Of a stretch of DNA of 43,283 bases, positions 1-8,163 are shown piece by piece. This DNA comes from an uncultured Oscillospiraceae bacterium (lineage in GTDB: Bacteria; Bacillota; Clostridia; Oscillospirales; Ruminococcaceae): NCBI GenBank assembly GCA_949298535.1, contig CASFXA010000017.1:1-43283 (forward strand). Direction: 5' to 3'. Made by a program: the position numbers and the translations under genes. Positions within the stretch are counted from its first letter, which is position 1. Each line of letters begins with the position of its first letter. The notes below the pieces were generated by a model that saw only the letters and a program-made list of their open reading frames with translations, did no database searches and was not told where the DNA came from.

Positions 1-75
1 GTTGTAAGTGACACGCCCCCGGTCATTGAGGTAAAAGGAAAGCTCATGTTTCCTCTTTTTGCTCATTCTCGGCAT
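1..75 (-). CDS. 5' end of a small basic ORF, truncated by the window edge
   Basis: The first 25 codons are visible, starting at an ATG at 75-73 behind a GGGAGG ribosome binding site. The peptide begins MPRMSKKRKHELSFYLNDRG and is strongly basic, then runs off the window. From memory it resembles the start of very short conserved proteins found beside transfer genes of gut Firmicutes conjugative elements, but that is recall and cannot be tested here. In the same frame upstream there is no stop for about 140 bases and no better start, so a longer product cannot be excluded. Confidence 0.45.
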   Translation of the reverse strand, partial: MPRMSKKRKHELSFYLNDRGRVTYN

Positions 76-420
76 ATTGTGTTTCCTCCCGTTTTCGTGT
101 ATGGTTTCGGGGCGATTTTCGGCAAAAATACAGCCATAGAGCCGCTTAAAATCTCCCGAAGTATCAGCGATAGGGTAGACTATCCCCCTATCAGATTGTC
201 GTGTTTCGGTATCATTTCGGTGTCAGTTCGCCAGTTCTCCCCGATGTCGTTCCTCCCCTGAATCTCACAGCGGCGTATCGCTCCCTTTGGTACGCTCGTT
301 TTGGTCAGGATTCCTCCACATCCCTGCCAAAAGTCATGGCACTACATCGCCGGGGAAGCATATGTCTTCTTTCTTTTTCTGTCAAGATTACAGAAGAGGA
401 GAAAAAGGTTGGATAAACAT
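76..420. other. no convincing gene
   Basis: Short open frames occur on both strands but none has both a good ribosome binding site and a recognisable product. Several minus-strand frames are interrupted by single stops, as in decayed coding DNA left by a mobile element. I see no promoter I would defend here. Confidence 0.4.
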
Positions 421-660
421 CAAGTCATGACCCCCGGCAAAGCCGGGGGCTTGTGTAAGCCCTAGAAGGGCATTGTACCGGCAAACCTCTCAAGAGGCAC
501 TGAATGATCTGCCACTTGCATCATTTGCCCCGCAGCCCGTAAACGGGCATTTCACACACTTTATTACCCTTCGCAAATAAAAAAACTTCCTATTCTTTTC
601 TCGCTTCGCTCGACGCATAAATCTAAAGTCTTTTTACTCTCCCCGGCTTAGCCGGGGGTT
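421..660 (+). ncRNA. palindrome-bounded, multi-hairpin block; possible IS605/IscB-type guide RNA or miniature element
   Basis: The block opens with a GC-rich hairpin (CCCCCGGC 431-438 with GCCGGGGG 442-449, extended by CAAG 421-424 with CTTG 450-453). It then carries successive small hairpins: GCCC/GGGC 459-471, CCTC/GAGG 486-497, ATGAT/ATCAT 504-524 and GCCCG/CGGGC 535-548. GTGT (453-456) can pair with ACAC near 554 to close a multibranched loop. About 90 bases on, a near copy of the first palindrome appears (CCCCGGC 641-647, GCCGGGG 651-657). Subterminal palindromes plus a structured RNA are the hallmark of IS200/IS605 and IscB (HEARO/omega RNA) elements. No tnpA, tnpB or iscB is present, so this would be a stand-alone or miniature derivative. 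Strand is a guess. Confidence 0.4.
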
Positions 661-684
661 GTCGTTTCGCTAAAGCATACTAAA

Positions 685-727
685 AACAAAAGGTCTCCCA
701 TCCAAACCGCATGGGAGACCTTTTGTT
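685..727 (-). terminator. strong bidirectional intrinsic terminator
   Basis: A perfect 17-bp stem (685-701 with 711-727) with a 9-base loop has T-rich tracts on both sides. It lies about 100 bases past the stop codon of the 5'-nucleotidase gene and probably ends that transcript. It would also stop plus-strand transcription from the hairpin block. Confidence 0.8.
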
Positions 728-828
728 GCTATTTTTTCAACAGCTGTCGTATCTGAACCGAAATCTCATCAAAAACCCTGAGCCGGGATTTCAACATCTC
801 AAGCCGGCGGAGAAAGCCGCGTTCCTTT

Positions 829-2544
829 TTATTTCACCGTAATGCGGCCTTCCGTCTGACCATAGGCGCTCAACTGCCCTTCCAAAGTATCGGTGATGTA
901 GGTAATGAGCATCTCATAGTCTGCCATACCTTTGTCGATCAGCAGCTGGTTGTCGGCAAACATACTGTAGCCGTCTCCGCCCTCCTCAATGAGATAGTTG
1001 TGGGAAGCAACGGTATACACCTGATCCGCTTCCAGGGGAAGATAGCTTCCATCCTCCCCCAGCACCTGGACATCGGTAACCCGGCGCTGGCCCTCTGCCG
1101 AAACAAACATTCCATTTTCATCCAAGACCACCGAGGAAGGAATGGAGGTGTCAATGGTGTATTTCAAACCGGATACCTGAAGGAAACCGCCGCTTTCACC
1201 CACCGCGGCCCCTTCCGCAGAAATCTGGCTCTGGGTGTTCATCGCAGAAAGCTCCAGGGCATCCAGAATTTCCTGACCGGTGGCCTCCACCATACACAGG
1301 GTATTTCCGTAGGGATGCACCGCCAACACGTCGGCGTAAGTGATCTCTCCTGCCGGCAGATCCGCCCGGATACCGCCGCCGTTGACCAGGGCTATATCCG
1401 CCTGGGACATCTCCCGATAGGCGTCGGCGCAGAAATTGCCGATGGTGGTTTCACGATTGCGCACCAGGCGGATTCCTTCAGAGTCATTGCAGCTGAGGGC
1501 GGTGTCGCTGTGAGCCACCACCTGGTTCATCTCCTCCTCATAAGTGGCCTGAATGTTGGCAATCAGCTCCTCCACATCGGCGTCCTTCTGCTCGTAATGG
1601 GTAATCAGTCCTGTGCTCAACATTCCGTCAGCAGTAATCACCAGCTGTCCGATGGCCTGGAGCTTGGTGCCGGTGGAGGAGAGAAGAACCTCCTGTCCCT
1701 CTTTATTATCGGCCACATAGCAGGGAATGGCGCTGTGGGCATGACCATCCAGCACCACGTCCACACCGGCGGTATTGGCAATGAGATCCACCGAGCCGAA
1801 AGGAGCAAAATCCTCGCCGTCTCCCAGATGGGTCAGCAGCACCACATAATCTGCGCCTTCCTCCCGGCACTGGTCCACCGTTTCCTGAACGCAGCTGTAA
1901 AAGTCTTCAGCAGAGGCGGAGCAAAAATCATAAACGAAATTGCCGCTGTCATCCTGAAAGGATTTGGGAGTGGAGCTGGTGATGCTGTAGGGGGTGGAAA
2001 CGCCGATGAAGGCTACCTTTACCTCTCCATATTCCTCCACAGCGTAGGGCTTTACATCCGCCAGCAGATTTTCTCCGCTGCCGGTATAGGAGATGTTGCA
2101 GCCCAGATATTGCGCCTGGGCGCTGTCGATGAGATAGGACAGCTGGTCCATCCCATAGTCGAATTCATGGTTGCCCAGAATGGCATAATCATATCCCACC
2201 TGGTTCATCAGATCGATAAGAAATTCTCCCTGGGAAACGGTGGAGATCAGCTCGCCCTGAACAGCGTCACCGCAGTCCACCAGCGTCACATAGGGGGTAT
2301 ACGCTTCCATCCGGTCCCGATAAGCCGCCAGACCGCCATAACCGATGGCGCCGCTGATGCCGCAATGGACATCATTGGTGTACAGAATCACAATATCCCC
2401 TTCCTCCGCCGCAGGCTCCGCAGCGGAAGAACTTTCCTGGGACGCGCCCTCTCCAGAGGCGCCGGCACCGCAGCCAGCCAGCAGGGAAAGGGCCAATGCC
2501 AAGGCGCAAAGCAGCGCCGTCAGCCGATACAGCTTCATAGACAT
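829..2544 (-). CDS. surface lipoprotein, 5'-nucleotidase / 2',3'-cyclic phosphodiesterase family (UshA-like)
   Basis: Predicted 571-residue metallophosphoesterase anchored outside the membrane that removes phosphate from nucleotides so the nucleoside can be salvaged. Visible motifs: a signal peptide ending in a lipobox (LLAGC, Cys about 25), then the two-metal site motifs TNDVH (56-60), GDAVQG (92-97), GNHEFD (124-129), LTHLGD and DGHAHS. The C-terminal substrate domain has VNGGGIRADLPAG. A Ser/Glu-rich linker separates anchor and enzyme. I chose the ATG at 2544 because an AGAGGAG site sits 11 bases upstream; a longer frame from 2571 would put that site inside the gene. It is monocistronic between its own promoter and a terminator. 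The family is clear, the exact substrate is not. Confidence 0.93.
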   Translation of the reverse strand: MSMKLYRLTALLCALALALSLLAGCGAGASGEGASQESSSAAEPAAEEGDIVILYTNDVHCGISGAIGYGGLAAYRDRMEAYTPYVTLVDCGDAVQGELISTVSQGEFLIDLMNQVGYDYAILGNHEFDYGMDQLSYLIDSAQAQYLGCNISYTGSGENLLADVKPYAVEEYGEVKVAFIGVSTPYSITSSTPKSFQDDSGNFVYDFCSASAEDFYSCVQETVDQCREEGADYVVLLTHLGDGEDFAPFGSVDLIANTAGVDVVLDGHAHSAIPCYVADNKEGQEVLLSSTGTKLQAIGQLVITADGMLSTGLITHYEQKDADVEELIANIQATYEEEMNQVVAHSDTALSCNDSEGIRLVRNRETTIGNFCADAYREMSQADIALVNGGGIRADLPAGEITYADVLAVHPYGNTLCMVEATGQEILDALELSAMNTQSQISAEGAAVGESGGFLQVSGLKYTIDTSIPSSVVLDENGMFVSAEGQRRVTDVQVLGEDGSYLPLEADQVYTVASHNYLIEEGGDGYSMFADNQLLIDKGMADYEMLITYITDTLEGQLSAYGQTEGRITVK

Positions 2545-2643
2545 AAACAATAAAACTCCTCTCTGAACCAAAAACGAAAAGACTTTCCAAAATTTCCCCG
2601 CAAAATATCTGACGCAAGCAGGAAAATTCCATTTCAGCTAATC

Positions 2644-2672
2644 ATTATAACATACCCGAAATTTTATGCCAG
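2644..2672 (-). promoter_or_regulatory. extended -10 promoter for the 5'-nucleotidase gene
   Basis: Read on the minus strand, TGTTATAAT gives a perfect extended -10 (hexamer at 2649-2644), about 100 bases before the start codon. The -35 region near 2672-2667 (CTGGCA) is poor, as is usual with an extended -10. Confidence 0.6.
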
Positions 2673-2685
2673 TTCCACAATGGAC

Positions 2686-2710
2686 AAAAAAATTCCCCCT
2701 TTTGGGGGAA
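2686..2710 (-). terminator. intrinsic terminator after rsmE
   Basis: On the minus strand a 7-bp TTCCCCC/GGGGGAA stem with a 4-base loop is followed by seven T residues. It separates the prmA-rsmE operon from the next promoter, whose -35 region starts just past it. Confidence 0.8.
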
Positions 2711-2765
2711 AATCTAAACGCAACGCATCGGAAAAGCTCCAAAAGGAACCATTCCGGGGCCAAAT

Positions 2766-3488
2766 TTACAGATTCTCATAGAAAAAGCCTATTGCTGAAA
2801 GGGCATACATGGGAGCGGTTTCACAGCGCAGGATCCGGGGGCCCATGGTACAGACGGCCAGACCCATCTTTCGGGCAGCTTCCGCCTCCTGCGGCTCAAA
2901 GCCCCCCTCCGCGCCGATGAGCACCGAAAGAGACTGAGGCCGGCTCGCCAACACTTCCCCAAAGGGCTGAACAGCCTGCTCATAAAACAGTACGCCCTGC
3001 TGATCCCGGGACATTTCTCCCAAAGCTCTTTCCAGGGTGAGCAAAGGCTTCACCGGCGGCACCACACCTCTGCCTGATTGTTTGGCTGCCTCCAGGGCGA
3101 TGCGGGAGAGCCGCTCCCGCTTTTTCTCCATAGAGCGCTCATCAGGCCGAGAAACGCACCGACTGGTCAGCACCGGCACAATTGCCGCCGCCCCCAGCTC
3201 CACCGCCTTCTGGACAATCAGCTCCAGCTTATCGCTTTTGGGCAGCGCCTGGTACAAAGTCACCCGAACCGGAAGCTCGCTGCGGCAGGGAATCCGCTCC
3301 GCCACCCGCAGCGTCGCCGTCTCTCCGGAAAGGCCGGCAATGACGCAGCGGCAATCGGTTCCCTGGCCGTCGCAAAGCCACAGCTCCTCCCCCACCCGGC
3401 AGCGAAGGGCCTTCACAATATGCCGTCCGTCCTCCCCGGAGATGGTCACTTCCTCCCCGGCAAAGGGGGGAACAAAAAATCTGGGCAT
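2766..3488 (-). CDS. rsmE: 16S rRNA m3U1498 methyltransferase RsmE
   Basis: Cytoplasmic SAM-dependent methyltransferase that modifies U1498 of 16S rRNA in the 30S subunit. It has 240 residues, normal for the family. It begins MPRFFVPP, with an N-terminal PUA-like RNA-binding part containing GEDGRHIVKALR. The C-terminal SPOUT knot has IGAEGGFEPQE and MGPRILRCETAP, where the usual IGPEGG has Ala for Pro. The pairing with prmA, 12 bases upstream, is a common Firmicutes arrangement and supports both calls. Confidence 0.96.
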   Translation of the reverse strand: MPRFFVPPFAGEEVTISGEDGRHIVKALRCRVGEELWLCDGQGTDCRCVIAGLSGETATLRVAERIPCRSELPVRVTLYQALPKSDKLELIVQKAVELGAAAIVPVLTSRCVSRPDERSMEKKRERLSRIALEAAKQSGRGVVPPVKPLLTLERALGEMSRDQQGVLFYEQAVQPFGEVLASRPQSLSVLIGAEGGFEPQEAEAARKMGLAVCTMGPRILRCETAPMYALSAIGFFYENL

Positions 3489-3500
3489 TTCCCTTCTCCC

Positions 3501-4439
3501 TTACAGCGTGCAGCGGATGGCGCACCATCCGTCCTGCTCCTCCACCGACACCACCGTCAAACCTTGGTCCGCCAGGGCTGCCAGCACCTCCTCCTTCCGG
3601 GGGAGAATGATCCCGGAGGCCACTACCGCCCCGCCCTTGCGCAGGTGGCGGCGGATGGCGGGAGAAAGGGCGATAATAACATCCGCCACAATATTGGCGG
3701 CAATCACGTCATATTCCCCGCCGATCTCCTGAGCCAGCTTCCGGTCATGAACCAAATCCCCACAGAGGGGAACAAAGCGATCCGGCCCAAAGCCGTTCTC
3801 CGCCGCGTTTTCCCCGGCGGTGCGCACCGCCACAGGATCAATGTCCACTCCCACAGCCTTGGACGCGCCCAGCATCAGCGCGGCAATGGAGAGAATACCG
3901 CTGCCGGTGCCCATATCCAGCACCGTGTCCCCGGGACGGACCACCTGCTCCAGCAGCTTGGCGCACAAGCGGGTGGTGTGGTGGGTCCCGGTGCCGAAAG
4001 CCATGCCGGGATCCAGGGTGATTACCAGCTCATCAGGTTCTTTGTCATAATGCTCCCAGCTGGGGCAAACCACCAGCCGGTCCCCCAGGCGGGTGGGATG
4101 GTAATACTCCTTCCAGGCGGTGGCCCACTCCTCCTCCCGGACGGCGCTGGTTTGGACAGTGTAGGGAACCTGCTCCCGTTCCAGCTGGTGGGTGAGATAG
4201 GAGACCGCTTCGGCGGGGCTTTGCTCCGGGCTGATATAAATATGAACGATGCCGGTGTTCCGGTCCCGGGACAGCAGCTCCTCATCAATCAGATCGATGT
4301 GGGCGATCTCCGGAACCAATTCCAGCATATCCGAATAATCCTCCACATAGATGCCGTAAGGCACCGCCATCTGGGCGACGGCCTCCGCCGTTTCCAGATA
4401 CTCCACGGGAATGATAATCTGTACGTCAGTCCAATCCAT
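3501..4439 (-). CDS. prmA: ribosomal protein L11 methyltransferase PrmA
   Basis: SAM-dependent enzyme that trimethylates ribosomal protein L11. It has 312 residues, the usual size. It begins with the substrate-recognition domain (MDWTDVQI) and carries the segment LDPGMAFGTGTHHTT. The Rossmann SAM site is DMGTGSGILSIAA followed by the acidic GVDIDPVAV loop, and the catalytic-side motif is IAANIVADVI. First gene of a two-gene operon with rsmE and its own strong promoter. Confidence 0.96.
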   Translation of the reverse strand: MDWTDVQIIIPVEYLETAEAVAQMAVPYGIYVEDYSDMLELVPEIAHIDLIDEELLSRDRNTGIVHIYISPEQSPAEAVSYLTHQLEREQVPYTVQTSAVREEEWATAWKEYYHPTRLGDRLVVCPSWEHYDKEPDELVITLDPGMAFGTGTHHTTRLCAKLLEQVVRPGDTVLDMGTGSGILSIAALMLGASKAVGVDIDPVAVRTAGENAAENGFGPDRFVPLCGDLVHDRKLAQEIGGEYDVIAANIVADVIIALSPAIRRHLRKGGAVVASGIILPRKEEVLAALADQGLTVVSVEEQDGWCAIRCTL

Positions 4440-4476
4440 TGGGACAACTTCCTTCCTGCGTTAAAATCCGCCTTCC

Positions 4477-4505
4477 ATTATACACGATACCGACAGCAGG
4501 GACAA
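4477..4505 (-). promoter_or_regulatory. sigma-A promoter of prmA-rsmE
   Basis: On the minus strand TTGTCC (4505-4500), a 17-base spacer and a perfect TATAAT (4482-4477) lie about 40 bases before the prmA ATG. Confidence 0.75.
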
Positions 4506-4525
4506 GGGCGCTTTTCCCCGGGAAG

Positions 4526-5713
4526 TCAGGCAATCAGCCGCACCACGTTCCGGTCCAGCTGGAAGCTCTCGTAATTATACACAATGAGAATATCGTCAAA
4601 GGTTGTCTCCTCCAGCAGCTGGCTCATGGTCATGGGCAGCGCCCGCAGGTCCACCACATACACCTCGTCGTAGCTCCAGGTGAGGAAGGGGGCCAGGGAA
4701 TTGCCATAGGAGTCCTTGATGAGCAGCACCCGGCTGGTGATCCCCTGCTGATGATTTTTGTTGTTTTCGCTTTTGATGACAGTCAGGCCGTTGTTGCCGT
4801 AAAGAAAAGCGGCATATTTGTCCCGGAGGGAGAACTGGGCAAGATTGTACATTCCCTCCACCGGAATCTCTCCGCCATCGCTGGTGGGCAGGGTGTGCTT
4901 GCCGTCGATGGTGACGTCCGTGACAGGGAAATCATACCAATGAATGGTGTCTGGCTGGGCGTCAAAGTTCTTGGATTTGCTGAAATAGGTGCCGTAAAAA
5001 TCCGGGACTGCCTGCTTCCATGGCGCCATCTCCTCCAAAGAACCGTAGGCCAGACCGCGGCTCTGGGCATAAGCCTCATAGGCATACCAGGCTCCCAAGG
5101 TGGTCCAGTGGTGATCGGTATGGTAATAAATTTCCTCCTGGCTGTGGCTCTCCATCACCGGCAGCAGCTCCAGGGTGGTCAGATGCTCCCCCTGCACCTG
5201 CTGCTGAAGCTGAGGGATGAGGGAAGTCTGATCGATATTGATGTTTTCCAGCCCCACAGGGAGCTTGTCCGTTAAAATGGCGTAGGAATTGGGGATGATG
5301 CCAAAGGTGACCGGGCCGTCATAGCCGCTGAGAAACTGATTGATATACTTCACGTTCCGGTCCACCTGCTGCTGATCCATCTGGGTGGTTTTGCCAAACA
5401 GATAGTGGTCCTTTCCGTAGGCTACGCCGTTGTTTTCAATCTTGCCCAAAGCGCTTTCCGCCACCGACTTCAGGGTAATCCACTGGTCCCGGAGGACAAA
5501 CTGATCGTTGACAAACTCCTCATACTCCAGGGTATACTCATTTTCCACCAGACTTTTCAGGGAGAAAGCCGGACGCTGCTTGAGGCTGCGGTTTTCCAGA
5601 TCGGAATATTCTCTCCGGGTGGTCATCAGATCGGCGCAGAAGATCGTCAGCATCAAGACTACAAAAAACACCAGGAAGGGATACTGACGCAGTTTTTTCA
5701 TTGTCTCTCTCAT
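4526..5713 (-). CDS. DHHW-family protein, AlgX/AlgJ-like partner of the MBOAT acyltransferase
   Basis: A 395-residue protein with one N-terminal membrane helix (about 11-30) and an extracellular SGNH-like domain. The family signature TDHHWT is at 199-204, and the early ENRSLKQRPAFS and FVNDQFVLRDQW segments are typical of the group. By analogy with AlgJ/AlgX it should pass acetyl groups, brought across the membrane by the MBOAT protein, to a cell-surface polymer. The ATG at 5713 has a GGGAGGG site in front and lies 19 bases after the MBOAT stop, so the two are co-transcribed. The acceptor polymer cannot be told: no polysaccharide genes are nearby. Confidence 0.85.
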   Translation of the reverse strand: MRETMKKLRQYPFLVFFVVLMLTIFCADLMTTRREYSDLENRSLKQRPAFSLKSLVENEYTLEYEEFVNDQFVLRDQWITLKSVAESALGKIENNGVAYGKDHYLFGKTTQMDQQQVDRNVKYINQFLSGYDGPVTFGIIPNSYAILTDKLPVGLENINIDQTSLIPQLQQQVQGEHLTTLELLPVMESHSQEEIYYHTDHHWTTLGAWYAYEAYAQSRGLAYGSLEEMAPWKQAVPDFYGTYFSKSKNFDAQPDTIHWYDFPVTDVTIDGKHTLPTSDGGEIPVEGMYNLAQFSLRDKYAAFLYGNNGLTVIKSENNKNHQQGITSRVLLIKDSYGNSLAPFLTWSYDEVYVVDLRALPMTMSQLLEETTFDDILIVYNYESFQLDRNVVRLIA

Positions 5714-5732
5714 GAAAATTTCCCTCCCCCTC

Positions 5733-7109
5733 TCAGAATCGGAAATACAAAAACGGATTATAGGTTGCATCCACCAGATAAGCGATGGAAACCACCAGCA
5801 CCACTGTCAAAAAGCTGTAACGGACCCACCGATGGCCGGAAAATTTCTCTCCCAGCCACTCCAGCAGCGGCGTGGACAGCAGGATGCCCAGCACCAGCAC
5901 CACAACGTAATTGCGCAGGTAATAAATCCAATCGCCGCCGGGCTGATAAACGAACATCGCCTGGAAATATTGGCCCAGCAGGGAAAAATCAGTGATGGCA
6001 AAGAGGGTCCAGCTAACAAGCAGCAGCGGCAGCAGGTAAACCCGGCTGAGGAGGGGATGACGATTGAGGTGGGGAAGCAGGAAGCCCTTCTCCAACACCA
6101 GAAAGACAAAGAAAAACAGCCCCCACAGCACGAAATTCCAGCTGGCTCCATGCCAGAAACCGGTACAGGCCCAAACCACCAGGATGTTAAAGAAGTTGCG
6201 GGCCTTGCTGCACCGGTTGCCTCCCAGGGGAATATACAGATATTCCCGGAACCAGGAGCCCAGGGTCATATGCCACCGGCGCCAGAACTCAGTGACGCTG
6301 CGGGAGATATAGGGATGGTTGAAGTTCTGGGGAAACTCAAAGCCCAGCATCCGCCCCAGGCCAATGGCCATCAGGGAATAACCGGAAAAGTCAAAATAGA
6401 TCTGCAGCGAAAAGGCCAGAATACCCATCCAGGCCAGGGGAGTGGAGATGGCGCCGTAATTCATCGCCTCCACCTCGCTCCACAGGGCGCCGATATTGTT
6501 GGCCAGCAGCACCTTCCGTCCCAGGCCCAGGATAAAGGTTTCCACCCCCCGCTGAATCTGCCTGAGGTCGGTGGTGCGCTCTTTCAGCTCCCGGTTGATG
6601 TCGGTGTAACGAACAATCGGACCGGCGATCAGCTGCGGGAACAGCACCACAAAGGCGGCGAAATCGATGATATTCTGTTCCGCCTCCACATCGCCCCGAT
6701 AGACGTCGATGGTGTAGCTCATGGTCTGAAAGGTGTAGAAGCTGATGCCCAAAGGGAGGGTAAGGTGGAGCAAGGGAATGGAAGTGCCGGCGACGGCATT
6801 GATATTTTGAATGAAGAAATCGGTGTATTTAAAGAAAAAGAGCATTCCCAGATTAACAAAGACCGACATCAGCAGAAAGCCCCGGCAGGCAGCTTTGTTC
6901 TGACGGTGACGGCGGATCCCGTTGGAGGCGATGTAATCTACCAGTACGGAGGCCACCATAATGGGAAAATATTTCACTTCGCCCCAGGAGTAGAAGATAA
7001 TGCTTTCCACAAAAAGCACCAGATTTTTATACTTTCTGGGGGTGAGATAATAAAGGATAAACGCGACGGGCATAAATCGAAACAGAAACAGGATACTGCT
7101 AAAAACCAT
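5733..7109 (-). CDS. MBOAT-family membrane O-acyltransferase (AlgI/DltB-like)
   Basis: A 458-residue multi-spanning protein of the AlgI type that moves acyl groups across the membrane for O-acetylation of a surface glycan. Visible family marks: many hydrophobic helices, VTEFWRRWHMTLGSWFREYLYIP around 272-294 and the conserved histidine in GFWHGASW (His320). The start at 7109 (MVFSSILFLF) has a GGAGG site six bases upstream; the open frame extends 35 codons further without a better site. Operon with the DHHW gene. Confidence 0.93.
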   Translation of the reverse strand: MVFSSILFLFRFMPVAFILYYLTPRKYKNLVLFVESIIFYSWGEVKYFPIMVASVLVDYIASNGIRRHRQNKAACRGFLLMSVFVNLGMLFFFKYTDFFIQNINAVAGTSIPLLHLTLPLGISFYTFQTMSYTIDVYRGDVEAEQNIIDFAAFVVLFPQLIAGPIVRYTDINRELKERTTDLRQIQRGVETFILGLGRKVLLANNIGALWSEVEAMNYGAISTPLAWMGILAFSLQIYFDFSGYSLMAIGLGRMLGFEFPQNFNHPYISRSVTEFWRRWHMTLGSWFREYLYIPLGGNRCSKARNFFNILVVWACTGFWHGASWNFVLWGLFFFVFLVLEKGFLLPHLNRHPLLSRVYLLPLLLVSWTLFAITDFSLLGQYFQAMFVYQPGGDWIYYLRNYVVVLVLGILLSTPLLEWLGEKFSGHRWVRYSFLTVVLVVSIAYLVDATYNPFLYFRF

Positions 7110-7222
7110 GAACAGTCCTCCGATTGATGTGATGCTTCCCCACGGCTCCGGGAATCGGAACCTGCGGACATTGACCGGCATGAAAAAATGGGGGCTCTGC
7201 CGGTTCTTTTTCAACAGTCTGT

Positions 7223-7251
7223 ATTGTACCAGAAAAAGCTGCCGCTGGAAA
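7223..7251 (-). promoter_or_regulatory. promoter of the MBOAT-DHHW operon
   Basis: Minus strand: TTTCCA (7251-7246), 17-base spacer, then TGGTACAAT with the -10 hexamer at 7228-7223, an extended -10. It lies about 115 bases upstream of the chosen start. Confidence 0.55.
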
Positions 7252-7305
7252 GGGCAGATGAAGAGAAATGAGAAGTTCTTTCCCGCTAAAAGTCTGAAAA
7301 TTTTT

Positions 7306-7809
7306 TCAAGGCTCCCCCGCTCCCAGCGTCTCTTTCAGCAGCTGTTCCAGCGCTTCCAGGTCCCGATCCGCCCCTGTGACCGCCAACACCGGCCCCTGAG
7401 CGGTGAAAAAAATGGTTCCCATGGTTCCTTCTCCGGGAAAAGCCTCCAAAACAAACGCCAGCCGCTCCTCCAGACATTTCTCCGCCTGTTCCTCCGCCCC
7501 CGCCGCCGGAGAAACAAACAGCAGCGCGTCAGGGCTTTCCTCCCGGGCGGACACCACTCCCCAGCCGCCGGCCAGCGCCTCCTCTTCCAGCCCCAGCAGC
7601 GCCGCCAGCTGTTCCTGATCCAGCCATACCGGCTCCTCCAGCTCCCACAGCCGCGCCGCTTTCTCCCCCAGGGGATCCGGGGTTTCAGGGGATGTCTGCG
7701 CCTGTGGGGATGGATTTTGGTCCGACTGCTCCTGAGGCAAGGGAGCCTGTTTTCCAGCGCATCCTGCCGTCAGCAAAATCGCCGCCGCCCATGCAAACAA
7801 CTTTTTCAT
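7306..7809 (-). CDS. small lipoprotein, possibly DUF4358-like
   Basis: A 167-residue exported lipoprotein: MKKLFAWAAAILLTAGC gives a short signal peptide with lipobox LTAGC. A low-complexity Gln/Pro/Ser linker (PLPQEQSDQNPSPQ) follows, then a compact acidic domain with SPDALLFVSPAAG and FLEAFPGEG-like stretches. The composition and the DALLFV segment recall DUF4358 lipoproteins of Clostridia, but I cannot confirm this. An AAGGAGG site seven bases before the ATG fixes the start at 7809. Function unknown. Confidence 0.75.
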   Translation of the reverse strand: MKKLFAWAAAILLTAGCAGKQAPLPQEQSDQNPSPQAQTSPETPDPLGEKAARLWELEEPVWLDQEQLAALLGLEEEALAGGWGVVSAREESPDALLFVSPAAGAEEQAEKCLEERLAFVLEAFPGEGTMGTIFFTAQGPVLAVTGADRDLEALEQLLKETLGAGEP

Positions 7810-8163
7810 GTGCAAGCCTCCTTATGAAGGCCACCGCTCCATCAGTGGTCTGTTTTTCTATTTTTACTGCATCTCCGCCGGTTCTTTTTTCCAAAAAACC
7901 TCTCCTTTCTCAGCCTGCCCCGGTGCTTTTATTCTATGCGTTCACCCCTCAGGAAAGCCCAACGGAAAAGCCCAAACGCTCTGGGGACAGAGAGTCTCTT
8001 TTCCCCTCCCAGCGGAAGGGAGGCTGCGGCGATCCCGCCTCTGAGCTTCTGCCCCGGTCTTGTGAGAAATGCTGTTTTGTGATAAGATAAGTATCGTTTC
8101 CTCCCCCTTTGTCCGGGGGGACCGGCTGTCGCCGCCGCAATCTGAAAGAAAGGATCTGAAACC
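7810..8163. other. intergenic region between divergent lipoprotein and MATE genes
   Basis: This 354-bp stretch holds the MATE promoter listed separately and a small hairpin (CCTCCC/GGGAGG near 8010-8030). Open frames crossing it are shadows with no ribosome binding site. No separate gene is seen. Confidence 0.5.
8060..8088 (+). promoter_or_regulatory. promoter of the MATE-azlCD operon
   Basis: TTGTGA (8060-8065), 17-base spacer and TGATAAGAT with the -10 hexamer at 8083-8088, so an extended -10. It lies about 75 bases before the TTG start of the MATE gene. Confidence 0.65.

Noticed and set aside
1000-2553. Long plus-strand frame opposite the 5'-nucleotidase
   Set aside because: Shadow of a gene with clear catalytic motifs; no domain or start signal of its own.
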